DNA of 64,000 bases from Pleodorina starrii. Taxonomy: Eukaryota; Chlorophyta; Chlorophyceae; Chlamydomonadales; Volvocaceae. Numbering within the stretch: the first letter of the stretch is position 1; the number at the start of each line of letters is the position of its first letter. The translations under genes and the position numbers were made by a program. The stretch is taken from the NCBI GenBank assembly GCA_030267565.1, contig BRXU01000012.1, positions 2,788,501 through 2,852,500 of the forward strand, in the 5' to 3' direction. The notes beneath the pieces were generated by a model. It was not told the DNA's origin. It worked only from the letters and a program-made list of their open reading frames with translations, and did not search any database. Below are positions 12,047 through 22,735 of this stretch, piece after piece.

Positions 12047-12051
12047 TGTAA
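12047..12051 (+). promoter_or_regulatory. TGTAA poly(A) signal of the methyltransferase gene
   Basis: First TGTAA I found after the stop codon at 11203, giving an 850 nt 3' UTR, a normal length for this group. Confidence 0.5.
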
Positions 12052-12413
12052 CGCGGCCACAACCCGCGGCCATGTTTAGAAGTAGAATAAGTTAGGGATC
12101 CTACGGATCTGTTGCCCGAAGAAAGCGAGAGGGAGTGGAGGCACGAGGGAAGGTGCTCACTCGTCAAGGTTCAGTTCCGCGTGTGGTAGTCAGAAACTGG
12201 TATCCAACTTTTGGAAATCTGAAGATGATTCTGACGTGCAAAAAGCTGAAGGTTTAGATAATTCGGCCCCATAGGTGGGCATGATATTTCCCGGGACCAT
12301 GTTCATCCGGGAAAATCCCTTCATAAACAGATCCTGACGGATACTCTCAGCGCTTCGTTCTGAGCCAGGAGTATCTCTGGCCGTAGATATCAAAATGAGA
12401 TAACCACCCTGCA

Positions 12414-12845
12414 CCCACCCGGCCTCCCAGCCACCCACCCTGCCCCACCCTCCCAGCCACCCACCCGGCCTCCCAGCCACCCACCCGGCCTCCCAGCCAC
12501 CCACCCGGCCTCCCAGCCACCCACCCGGCCTCCCAGCCACCCACCCGGCCTCCCAGCCACCCACCCAGCCAGCCACCTAGCCACCAGCCGCCCAGCCACC
12601 CACCCAGCCAGCCACCCACCCGGCCACCCACCCACCCAGCCACCCACACATCCAGCCAGCCACGCACCCAGCCACCCACCCGGCCACCCACCCACCCAGC
12701 CACCCAGCCACCCAGCCACCCACCCAGCCACCCACCCGGCCACCCAGCCACTCAGCCACCCAGCCACCCAGCCACCCACCCAGCCAGCCACCCACCCACC
12801 CAGCCAGCCTGCCACCCACCCAGCCAGCCAGCCAGCCACCCAGCA
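12414..12845. repeat. CCACCCGG/CCACCCAG minisatellite
   Basis: About 430 bp of tandem units. The left half is a regular 16 bp unit (CCACCCGGCCTCCCAG, at least seven near-perfect copies); the right half is shorter CCACCCAGCCAG variants. Strong C/G strand asymmetry. The complement encodes only Gly-Trp-Val-Ala monotony. Confidence 0.95.
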
Positions 12846-12890
12846 GCTAAATCCCTAACTTACTGCTTGCTGGGACAGCTCCTCGCGTTT

Positions 12891-12942
12891 GAGAAGCCCC
12901 TAACGGGTACTCTGGCATGCTTTCTTTACGCTTTCTTCGGGA
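12891..12942 (+). repeat. 52 bp dispersed repeat, copy 1
   Basis: Starts GAGAAGCCCCTAACGGG and ends CTTTACGCTTTCTTCGGGA. Differs at three positions from the copy at 13701-13752. A more diverged version is visible near 13225-13265. Probably a remnant of an unidentified mobile element. Confidence 0.7.
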
Positions 12943-13700
12943 TTTTGCTTCATGCGTACCCATATACCAAACCAAGCGTGTCGCGGTGTTTACAACTAGT
13001 CAGACGTAACTCAGACGATCCTTTAACGGACGCAGAACGAGGTTAAAAGCACAGAGTGCCGCCGCACCCTCTCCAACAACAGTCGCACTTCAATAACGGC
13101 GTAACCATGGGAAGCACGTCACGAAGCTAGTAGCCAGCGGCCAACCGCCTGTGTCCGCCAGTCGAGCACTTTCGATTAGCGTCCGAGGAATGGGCACCTC
13201 TGGCTGAGCGATGACCGACATCGATTTCTCTGTCGTGCTTTCCTTAAGCTTTCTGCGGTTGAGGACGCAGAAGCAGAACCGGGTTCTCTTTTGTTCATTT
13301 GTTCATTCTCTACATTCTACACAGACCACGGGTCCCATTGTTGTTTTGGGATTCGTATTCTCCACTTGCTCAGCAAACATGACTTGTGACCTGGTCTGCA
13401 GTTTCTGTAATGCACCGCTCTCCACAGTGCTTGCAGCCCCCACTGAACTGGCCGAAGGTGTCCAGCCGGTATCCCAAGGAGCCTACTCGCGCGGGCTATC
13501 CGGCATGCGAATTGCACCCCACAGGGATCGATCACACGACGTCGGCTCGGTGATCCGCTATCGTAAACCCTGTCCCGTACGCACCAGTATACTGCACGTA
13601 TATGGCAATTTTTATTCTCTGCCAAATAGCTCTTTCCACCTGTGCCTCCGAACGAACGAACGGCAGTCCCTCGCATGCCCGAGAAAGCAGAAAGCAGCCA

Positions 13701-13752
13701 GAGAAGCCCCTAACGGGTTCTCTGCCGTGCTTTCTTTACGCTTTCTTCGGGA
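13701..13752 (+). repeat. 52 bp dispersed repeat, copy 2
   Basis: Same orientation as the copy 810 bp upstream, with three mismatches. Confidence 0.7.
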
Positions 13753-14310
13753 ATTCGGGAATAACCCCAAGCTTGTCAGCTTTCATTTGCCATTGAAATC
13801 CGCGTTGAAATCAACGAACTGAAAACATTTGTCCCCAAGACGCGCGCCCTTGCACACTTGCATGGGTGTGCAGACGGCTCTGCTCTGAGTTGTCTCTCGT
13901 CTCAAATCCATCGTAAGCAAGGTTTTTCGCCATGCACTTCGTTGACGTCAACGTCAACAATCATGACCAAACGCCCAAACCTCCAAACGTCAATGTCTGA
14001 AGGTTCGGTCATGTATGGCTCAGTACGTCATGATCAACCACCTTGCCATTACGTCACGTCGTGAGCATGTGACCAGCAGTGCAAGGACGAAAACAGTCTT
14101 GTCTATGTGGGTAGTCTAAGAAAAGTAACGCAGTGCTTCGACAATCGATGGAGGAAAGCCCCATTCGTAGCCGTTCGCATAGCGTTCCTGCAGCCGGCTA
14201 AGGGGAATCGTCGAGGGATTCTTTCGTTCGATTGAACTCTGTATTGTGTCTACCATAGTTCTCCAGCGTCAGGCTCCCAAATAAGAGAAGGCAGCAACTT
14301 GCCGGCGACC

Positions 14311-17300
14311 ATGGCGGAAAGCAAGAGCTCTGTAACAGCCAGCGACGAGGCGCCACCAAACGAATCGGTGGGCTTTATCGGTCGCATGAATCATGTCGTC
14401 GAAAATAGCGTGGTGAGTGACAGTTCGCACCGCGACTAGCGCACGTGAACGGCGGCTAGGCAGTCTGACTCTTGACTCGCGACTTGGGCTCTCTCACGCT
14501 ACATGTGCCTGTTCAAGAATGCATCAAATACATCTGTTGGCTGTTTGTCCATTCCTTGACCGCTTTCGCTTGCTATTGCTAACTTTGCAACAACCCTAAT
14601 GCGGAGCTGGCCATGATATTTCGGTGTAAAATGATGAGGGTCTTCTCCCCAGCACGGACCGAGGCAGCACTGCAGTTGGATTATTGCAGGCAGCCTCGAC
14701 AAAGCCATATGGCAGCGGTGACGGCCCCGCGTAATGTCCCTCTCGCAGGTTGGAAGATACTTTTGCCTCAAGGAGCGGAAGACAACATTCACTACTGAGC
14801 TTCGAGCGGGCACTGTTACCTTCCTCACCATGGCATACATCCTTGCCGTGAACGGGTCTATCGTGGCGGACTCGGGTAGGTAGCCTGGCTACCAGCTTGC
14901 AGACAGCCATCCACCCTTTGTCTCTGTTTCATAAGAATGACACGGATCTGCTTCGCGGCACGAAATCTCCAAATCCGACAGGTGGGCCCTGCACCGTCAA
15001 TGATTGCACTTACGGAAAGGGCGAGCCCGGGTGCATGTTCGGCACCGGAACCACCGCCGACCCCGGTTACGTGGCTTGCGTGGTAAGTGCCTGCGTGGGA
15101 CCAGTGCGAAACAGCCCCTCTCCTCGAATGCACCTCTAAAGTCCCTTCTGGCTTTCTATTATTAAACCCTGAGTGACCTACCCCAAACCCAAACCCTAAA
15201 CCCTAAACCCTTAACCCTCTTTACCCAAACCCAAACTTCCATTTCCTTCACATTGCCGTTCTGTTTAGTCACCTCTCCCGCTCCGAGCAAGCCGCAATCA
15301 GCGCTTCGCTCCGTTAGCACTGTACACAAAACTCACAGCTACGGCTTCGTCCCAGCCACCTTTGAGCACGAGTCCCCGTCTTCGTGCGTTAAAAGATAGA
15401 CACGCGATGCCCGATGATGCGCTCCTGAAAACACGTGTGCCATCCGTACAACCTCCCCAAGCGTCGTCCAAGCCACTCCAGTGGCTCCCGATGCGCCCAA
15501 ATCCCGACACGCCCAAATCTTGCCACGCCCCAAAGCCGACACGCCCCAAAACCGACACGCCCCAAACCCGCCACGCCCCAAAGCCGACACGCCCCAAACC
15601 TGCCACACCCAAAACCCGACCTCGCGGTGCTTCTGTCCGTGGATGCCCTCCCTTCCTCCCTCCCTCCTTGCACAGGCCCGTGCCAAGCAGAGCATGGTGA
15701 CCGCCACCGCTGTTGCCAGCTTCGTGGCGTGTGTGTTGATGGGTGTGTTGGGCAACCTGCCGTTCGGCCTGGCACCGGGCATGGGCATCAACGCATACTT
15801 CACGTACACCGTCGTGGGATTCTGGGGCAGCAACGGAATGGTGAGCGCGGGGTGATGGGGGGCGGGGGAGATCAGCCAACTACCGGTAGCCAGCGGGGGG
15901 GCAAGAGCGCGAGGGAGCAAGAGGGCGAGGGAGCTAGACAGCGATGGCGAGGAGGCGGGCCGGGGCCCGGGTCGGTGGGATGTCGCCGTCCCGAGACGCG
16001 GCTGGATACCGTTTACCGTATCGGGAGGGGCTAACGAACAGGTCCGAATGTACCTGATGGGTCATTGGGGGGGCGGGGCGGGGTAGCGAGGGGTGCAGGT
16101 GAAGGGTCGCTCAGGGTTGCCTGTTGTTGCTTAGGACTTAAGGTTTTAGTCAAGGTGGAACTTCCTCTGCGCCCTGCGCGCGCCTTTCTCTGCACGCGAG
16201 GGCGGAGGGCGGAGAGGGCGCCGGAAAGGCGATACGGCCAAACGGGTTTGCCAATAGTGCGCTGCGTGTTGCCAATTTGCCATGGTATTCAAAGACATCC
16301 GCCTCCATACCGCCACACGTGTTCCACGCAGATCTCCTACCGCGACGCCCTCGCCGCCGCTTTCATCGAGGTGGGTTGGTGGGCCGGTGCGCCGACAGAC
16401 AGACAGACAGACGTAGTTGGCTTCCCGTGCACTGCACGACACTGCACGATGCTGCAGGGCGCTTTCGTATCCCGGGCTGGCACCGTACGGCAATCTTACA
16501 AAGCAAGCATGAATAGCATCATGTGCTCATTGTGGGTCACATCGACAGAGGCCCTTCCCACCCGGGCACCCTGCCTCGCGCGGCGCAACCCCGCACACCG
16601 TAGATGCCACACGCACGGCGAAGCCCACTTCACTGTATGTGCCAGTGTATGTGCCTGCAACGCGCCATCCGGGCACTGACCAACCTACCTGCGCCGGGGG
16701 GTACGGAAGTAGGTCGATAGGCCAATGCACCGTGCCGTGCTGCCGCTGTGCTGCTGCAAGCCCAACTCAGCAGCACCGGGTCCTCAGGGGCGTTCGTGCG
16801 GTTGGTCCTAGGCAGTGGGCACCCGTAGCCTACCCTCCCAGGTCCCAGCTGCTGACCCACGGGTCGGCGCCCTGCTGCTGGCGGTCCGACGCAATGTATT
16901 GCTTCTTTGCTTGTGTGCGTGCGTGTGTAGGGCTGGATCTTCCTCGCCATCTCCGTGACTGGCCTCCGCGGCAAGATCACACAGATCGTACCCAAGTGCA
17001 TCATGCTGGTGAGTTGGTCATGCTGGTGCGTGTTGTGCGTGGGTGGCTGGGGGAGGGACGGCATGACGGGGCGGGGCGGGGCGGCAGATGCTGCCTGGCA
17101 CCGGCGACCATCCGTCGGGCTCATAACGCCCGCGGCTTATGGCGACCAGGGAGGATAAGGGAAAGCAGCAGCAGGGCGCCTCTGAAAGGCCCCAGTCCTC
17201 CAGATTGTTGTTTGGCATTTTGACGACGCATGGGAGACGCATGGGGACAACGGATTACGGACGGATTCTGGTTCCGCGTTGACCACACCGCGCCTGATGG

Positions 17301-20300
17301 TTGAGGTTCTCACCCACCGGTTGGCGGCCCCGACCCACAGCCCCAGTCAGCGCTGCGCTAGCCGCACGAAGGTACGTGGCTCACCTGCACACTCACCCTT
17401 CCCCCCGCCCGCCCCCCACAGGCGACCTCTGGCGGCATCGGCCTGTTCCTGGCCTTCATTGGACTCCAGGTGCGGCTGCGTGCACATCACCCTCCTGCTG
17501 CAAGCGCGCCGTCCACTTGTGTGCATGTGTGTATGTGTATGTGTGTGCATGTGTGTAATTGTGTATGTGTGTAATTGTGTAATTGTGTATGTGTATGTAT
17601 GTGAGTGAATGTGTGTGTATGTGAGTGAATGTGTGTGTATGTGTGTGTAACTGTGTGTGAATGTGTCTGCATGTGTATGTGTAAGTGAGTGAGTGGTGTA
17701 TGCGTTTGCCGTGGGGGACAAAACGTCCGCGCGCCCCCCCGCCTTGTGCTCGCTTCAGACCGCGGAGGGCATCGGCCTCATCTCCTTCGAGTCCGCCACG
17801 CTGGTGACGCTGGGCGGCTGCCGGGTGGAGGACCGCGCGCCCATGTACACCATTGCGGACACCTCCACCGTGTGCAGCATCAAGGACGGCGTGCTGCAGT
17901 CACCCAGGCTGGGACCGCCCTCCCCCAACTACGCCTGCGGTGAGGCAGCAGTCACCACATTGGGTCCCACATCTTGACATCTGTAGCCCCGGGAGCGTTG
18001 GTTGTTTCCCGGTCGGTTGGTTGGTTGGTTGGGGTCCCGGCGCATTCCCGTGTGCCGACGTGCACAGCAGGGCTCGTAGCAGAATGCGGCTTGCTTGCTT
18101 CTGCCTTTCTGACTGTTCCCGCGATTGCCCCCACGCATTTGGCCCGCCCCGCCCCGCCCCACCCCCCGCCCCGTGCAGTTAACAAGATGAAGATGCGCAG
18201 TCCCACTCTGTGGCTGGGCATCATGGGTGGTGTGCTGATGGTACTGCTCATGGCTCGCGGCTTCCGCGGCGCCCTCATGATCGCCATCTTGTTCGTGACG
18301 TTCATTTCGTGGATACCCGGACACGAGGCGTCGTTCCTGGGAGCGGGCAGCCAGATACCAGGTACGGTAGACAGATGCCGTACATAGATAGATAGATAGA
18401 CAGATAGAGGTACACGTACGACGCAGTGTGGCGTGTAACGCCTGCGTTCTGGACAGCAAACTGCTGCTCTCTGGCCCCACCCAAACCCCCCTGGAGACGT
18501 TGCGATGACTGCATACCGTACTACCACTGAGGGTGTAGTGCTTGGGCGGAGCAAAAGCTACTCGAGATGCTGTGCGACGCCTTTCTTAGGCTTTATGCTA
18601 GCCGATTGTACGGCACCTGTAACCTCGGCGTTACATTCCCCCCCCTCTGAAGGGAACGTCCTCGGTCCTCACTGCGTCCTTGCAGTGTCTGTGCACAGTC
18701 CACTCCGCCTTTCACCACCTTTGCATGCCTGGGGTCTTAGCCAGGTCTTCGGCATTGGGGTGGACAACTTCCCAAGTCAGGTCATGCCGCGGCATACATG
18801 CCTCTAGCCTTAATTTGCAAGGTTTTCTGCAGTGGAAGCCTTTCCGCGAGTACCAGGGATCGAACTGACGACCTCTGAGAGACTGTACGACAGTACTGGT
18901 CTCGATACCAATGTAGTGCTTGGGCGGAGCAAAGGCTACTCGAGATGCTGTGCGACGCCTTTCTTAGGCTTTATGCTAGCCGATTGTACGGCACCTGTAA
19001 CCTCGGCGTTACAGAGGGTACGAGAAAGCGTGGGGAAGCGTGTGCGTAAGGGACCCCGGTCAGAACGAGCGTACGGCATCAACATGAGCAAGCTAACCCG
19101 CACATCTCATCTGGCGTACTCTACCTTATGTAGTCTACCTCGTGTAGTCCCTTTGTGCCTTCTGTCTAATGCCAAGGATGCAAAGATGCGGGCGTGTCAC
19201 TGGCTGGTCTAATTCAATCGCCCAATGCCAATGCCCTCATTCGACAAAGTTTATATACCGGGCGTGTCGCTGCCGTACGTAGAAGACAGTGATCTGGCCT
19301 GCCCATTCGTTGCCCAATAATAACACACGCACCCATAAACACCCTCAGCGGGTGGGTTGGGCCGTTGTGGTACTTACCGTAGCCATCCCCCCTATCTAAT
19401 GCACCCTCAGCCACCCCCCCGGCCTATACGTGGATACCCCCCCCACACAAACACATGCACTCCCCCCCCCGCATCACTCCCAGGTGGCGAGGCTCGCAAG
19501 GAGTACTTTAAGAAGGTGGTCCAGGTGCCCAACACCTCATTCACGGACCTGGAGCTCGACTTCAAGGCGTGAGTAGCGATATATCAGGGCTATCGCGGTC
19601 AGGTCGCGGTCAGGGCTATCGCGATCAGGGCTATCGCAGTCAGGGCTATCGCGATCAGGGCTATCGCAGTCAGGGCTATTGCGATCAGGGCTATCGCAGT
19701 CAGGGCTATTGCGATCAGGGCTATCGCGGTCTGCTCTGGGGAGGGCGCAGTCCAGTTGCTACCGCTGCAAAGATGGGCAGATGGAGGGTTTGGTGGGTTT
19801 GGTCGCTGGGGGAGGTGGAAGGTGGTGGCCCTGCTGGCGGGGCTCCCAAGGTCAGGAAGGGGCTCATGGGCTCATGGGGAGCTCGGGTGGGGCCGGGTAG
19901 CCGGGTGGCAGGGCCCTTTTAAGCCCTGGCTGGGTACCGGGTACACGGGTCTGCGGTCACGCTGGGTCGGGAACTCTGGATGGAAACGAGAACCGGGCGA
20001 ATGGGGGGGAGGAGGGGGAGGCGGGGGGAGGCGGGCGGGTGCAGCGAGCACCGGCGTAACCCCCGGCATGCATGGTTGCGTACCCCCTGTGATGACGTGT
20101 GCGTCGAGAAGCTGGCGGGGCGTCGCGTCGCGTAGCGTAGCGTTCATTACTATAACAATTTGGTGGATGTGCACTGGACATGCGCTGCGTGTGTGCACCA
20201 GGGCGGGCGGGAGGGACTGCGTCCTAATTAGGCCCCACCATCCAGGTAACCCCAACGTCACGGAGCGTCCTAACGCTCGCTCGGGAATGCACGCACGCAC

Positions 20301-22588
20301 ACACACACACACACGCACGCACACACGGTCGCACGCAGGTTCGGCACCTCGCAGCTGTGGACAGCGCTCATCACCTTTCTGTACCTGGACCTGCTGGACT
20401 GCACCGGCACCTTCTTCTCCATGGCCAACTACATCAACAAGCGAGTGCCGGGCTTCATACACCCCGTCACCAAGACCTTCCCGCGCATGACCTGGGCCTT
20501 CTGTGTGGATGCCTGCTCCATTTGGATCGGGGCGCTGCTGGGCATACCGCCGCTGACGGTGTATGTGGAGTCCGCAACGGGTGCGTACGTGGGTGGGCGC
20601 GAACACACACCGCGTGGCTGACACAGTGAGCTAGCTAGCTAGTTACCGGTAGCTAGACCGGCAGCTAGGTAGCTAGCTAGCCAGATTGGCAGCAGCAGCA
20701 CTTTTGATTGCAGCTAGACGCATCCTTACGGGTGTGAGCTACGCCGTAAGGTGGGGTCCTCGTCATGTGCCAGCCGGCCCCAAACGCCTAATTAGGAACC
20801 GGCGCCGGGTGGTTGAGTGTGTGGCGGGGCGCGGGGGCCCATGCCTGCCCAAGCAGGCAGGCAGGCAGTAGCGGTCGAGGTGTAGGGGATCAAGCTTGGG
20901 TACAGGAGCAAAGCGACTGTTGCTGCCGCCCTGCCTGATGAACACCGTCCCTGTCCATACCCACGTGCAAGGCCATATCGCCATTTGCCCCACTGGCTGT
21001 TAGGCCCCACTGGCTATAGCGTTAGGCCCCTCAGCCGCCGCCCCTCCCTCCCTCGTCCCTATTCCAACCCGCCCAGGCATCCGCGAGGGCGGCCGCACCG
21101 GCCTCACCGCCTGCATGATCGGCTTTTACTTCTTCGTTGCCATGTTCTTCACGCCCATCATCTCGTCCATTCCGCCGTACGCCACCGGCCCGGCGCTGAT
21201 CCTGGTGGGCGCCCTGATGATGGAGAACATTCTGGACATTGAGTGGAAGGACCCCACGCAGGCCATACCCGCGTTCCTCACCATCGCGCTCATTCCCCTC
21301 ACCTACTCCATCGCGTGAGTACGGCAGCGGGGGGGGGGGCCAACCGCTGGTCGGGCACACCGGCCTGCCGGCAGCTGCGGGGGCGCAGCGCGGCGGGTTT
21401 CGCCGGCCACGATCCAATCCGATCTGATCCGATCCGACACGGTCCAATCCGATCTGATCCGATCCGACACGATCCGATCCGGTGCGGTGCGGTCCGGTGC
21501 GGTCCGGTGGTGCGGTGATGTCTCTATTTGTGAGTCAGGCACACAGGTCCTTGCATGCGGCCCGTGCTCACCGACCTGCCCCTACCGGTCGCGTCGTGTT
21601 GGTCCTCGCGTTTTGGGTTAGCGCCCGATCGACGTCGTTGGTGGCGCAGGCAGGCGGGGCCTCAACGTCAGGCCTGGGAAGCAGGCCGGAAAAGACCTAA
21701 AAGTGGAAGAGGTCGGTTCGGTGTTGCCGCGGGCGGAGGTGCCGCCGAGGGTGTCAGCAGACAAAGCCAGGCTGGCAGAGCCTGACCCAACGGTACAGTA
21801 CGGCAGGCAGTTGGTGGTTGTGTGGTTGTGGTTGTGCCATCTGCCCCTGGAGCCAGGCAATGAGCCGTGGTGTGTGGTTTCGGAGGCCCCGGCTTTGGTG
21901 TGTCCGCGCTAAACCCTAAAGTTCGCACCCGGTGTGTGGTCGAGAGCCTTATCGTGTTCCCTGTGTCGCTCTGCTCCCCCTGGCACTTGTCCCGCTCGCA
22001 GGTATGGCATCATCGCGGGCATTTGTTCGTACCTGCTGCTGTACTTGCTGCTGCTGGGGTACGACCTGCTTACGGCGCCGCTGTTCCGCAAGTCGTACAA
22101 GGACGTACTGCTCGCTGCCAAGGTGCGGCGGGGGGGGCTGTGGAGCATGTCTTTCCAGCGCGTACTTGCTTACGGGGCCTTATGGGCAGGCCTGCTGTAT
22201 GGCGGCATTGGGCCCAACGGTCTCCCGCGGGTTCTCCGATGAGACTGGGGGCGTGACGGCCGCAATCCCGCCATCCCAGCGCTCTCGCTCGATCGTGTGT
22301 CCCTACGTGAAGCGTGCACGCGCCTTTTTGTCGTGATGCCGTACGCCCTGCCGTACATACACGCAGCCCGAGGTCTTCAAGTCGTACGACGTGCTGGAGG
22401 CTGAGGAGCTGGCGCGCAACCGGGCGCGAGTCGAGGCGTTGGAGCGGGAGTTGCAGACGACCAACACCACCATCATGCGCGCCACGTCATTCATCCACGA
22501 GAAGGCCGCCATGGCGGCGCTCAACGCGACCAAGGCGGCGGAGGCGGCCGAGGGCGCGGTCAAGCCGGGGGTTGATGGGTCGGTGTGA
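14311..22588 (+). CDS. AZG/AzgA-type adenine-guanine permease
   Basis: Fourteen exons give 643 aa: 14311-14412, 14749-14875, 14982-15082, 15676-15840, 16332-16370, 16931-17008, 17422-17469, 17759-17939, 18179-18361, 19484-19568, 20339-20580, 21077-21314, 22002-22122, 22367-22588. Every intron is GT...AG and the phases fit. Family marks in order: [20 protein letters not shown], the signature [20 protein letters not shown] (from residue 137), [52 protein letters not shown] and [14 protein letters not shown]. The cysteine-rich loop after the first membrane segment (GGPCTVNDC) matches plant AZG1. AZG proteins are plasma-membrane proton-coupled importers of adenine, guanine and related purines. 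The C-terminal exon is a charged Ala/Glu-rich helix. Kozak-like GCGACCATGG supports the start. Intron 9 carries a TRIM insertion and several introns hold minisatellites. A broken copy lies 4 kb downstream. Confidence 0.93.
15163..15236. repeat. Interstitial telomere-like CCCTAAA tract
   Basis: Degenerate units of CCCTAAA, CCCAAA and CCCTTAA inside permease intron 3, with two adjacent perfect CCCTAAA units. This is the seven-base plant-type unit, not the eight-base TTTTAGGG of C. reinhardtii telomeres. Confidence 0.7.
15493..15622. repeat. Minisatellite of CCGACACGCCCCAAA units
   Basis: About seven 17-19 bp units alternating GACACGCCCCAAA and GCCACGCCCCAAA in permease intron 3, near the acceptor of exon 4. 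Confidence 0.85.
17516..17692. repeat. (GTGTAT)n / (GT)n compound repeat
   Basis: About 175 bp of GTGTAT, GTGTGCAT and GTAATTGT variants in permease intron 7, G/T-only on this strand over long stretches. Confidence 0.85.
18534..18635 (-). repeat. LTR of TRIM copy 1 (left)
   Basis: 102 bp, TG...CA ends; on the minus strand this is the 3' LTR, preceded by the polypurine tract. Confidence 0.9.
18912..19013 (-). repeat. LTR of TRIM copy 1 (right)
   Basis: 102 bp, one mismatch to the left LTR (AAAAG versus AAAGG near base 23); on the minus strand this is the 5' LTR, followed by the primer-site-like sequence. Confidence 0.9.
19585..19736. repeat. 15 bp tandem repeat CAGGGCTATCGCGAT
   Basis: About ten units in permease intron 10, just after the donor of exon 10. 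Units alternate ...CGCGAT and ...CGCAGT, suggesting expansion as a 30 bp dimer. Confidence 0.9.
20290..20327. repeat. (AC)n / (ACGC)n microsatellite
   Basis: AC-rich tract forming part of the acceptor-side sequence of permease intron 10. Confidence 0.85.
20629..20690. repeat. AGCTAGCT-rich palindromic repeat
   Basis: Repeated GCTAGCTAGCTAG with interruptions, self-complementary, in permease intron 11. Confidence 0.75.
21409..21514. repeat. 30 bp GATCC-rich tandem repeat and CGGTG run
   Basis: Two near-identical 30 bp units (CCAATCCGATCTGATCCGAT followed by CCGACAC) then a run of GCGGTCCGGT variants, in permease intron 12. Confidence 0.8.
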
Positions 22589-22687
22589 GGATCCGGGTGC
22601 TAAGGAAACCTCAAACAACCTCACACAGCAAAAAGCTACAAGTGGGCCTGCGGCCCCCTCGGCGCCGCACGGCTGGGTTCTGGTTCA

Positions 22688-22735
22688 GTTCGCTCACGCC
22701 GTCTCCTTCTCCGCTGCGATATTTTCTTTTTACTC
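22688..22735 (+). repeat. CGCTAACGCCGTCTCC dispersed repeat, copy 1
   Basis: About 48 bp, GTTCGCTCACGCCGTCTCC then CTTCTCCGCTGCGATATT and a T-run; related to 25167-25215 and 52958-53007, all in the same orientation. Confidence 0.7.

Larger units (their letters stand above)
11204..14310. other. Intergenic region with minisatellite and repeat remnants
   Basis: Holds the methyltransferase 3' UTR (to about 12065) and the permease promoter and 5' UTR. In between are a large CCACCCAG-type minisatellite and a duplicated 52 bp segment, listed separately. Its AT-richer part (12850-14300) looks like old repeat DNA. No exon recognised. Confidence 0.55.
18534..19013 (-). mobile_element. TRIM: miniature non-coding LTR element, copy 1
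   Basis: 480 bp element in intron 9 of the permease gene. Terminal direct repeats at 18534-18635 and 18912-19013 are 102 bp each, begin TGTAGTGC and end GCGTTACA, and differ at one base. They flank 276 bp without coding capacity. The 5 bp GAGGG occurs directly outside both ends (18529-18533, 19014-19018), a target-site duplication. Read on the minus strand, one base after the first LTR comes TGGTATCGAGACC (18910-18898), resembling the common LTR-element primer site for initiator Met tRNA (TGGTATCAGAGC). Just before the second LTR is a polypurine tract, CAGAGGGGGGGGAA (18649-18636). These together define a TRIM, which moves only with enzymes of an autonomous relative. Inserted antisense to the host gene. 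Confidence 0.9.

Noticed and set aside
12347..12839. Several overlapping minus-strand frames rich in Gly-Trp-Val-Ala
   Set aside because: They are translations of the CCACCCAG minisatellite; the repeat is open in multiple frames and there is no start, splice or domain context.
18836..18912. A possible tRNA gene on the minus strand
   Set aside because: Only the T-arm-like GTTCGATCC fits; acceptor and D-arm pairing fail, and the segment is better explained as the primer-site end of the TRIM.
19569..19736. Reading of the 15 bp repeat as ([10 protein letters not shown])n peptide extending permease exon 10
   Set aside because: In the permease frame a TGA follows immediately after the donor, so the repeat is intronic.
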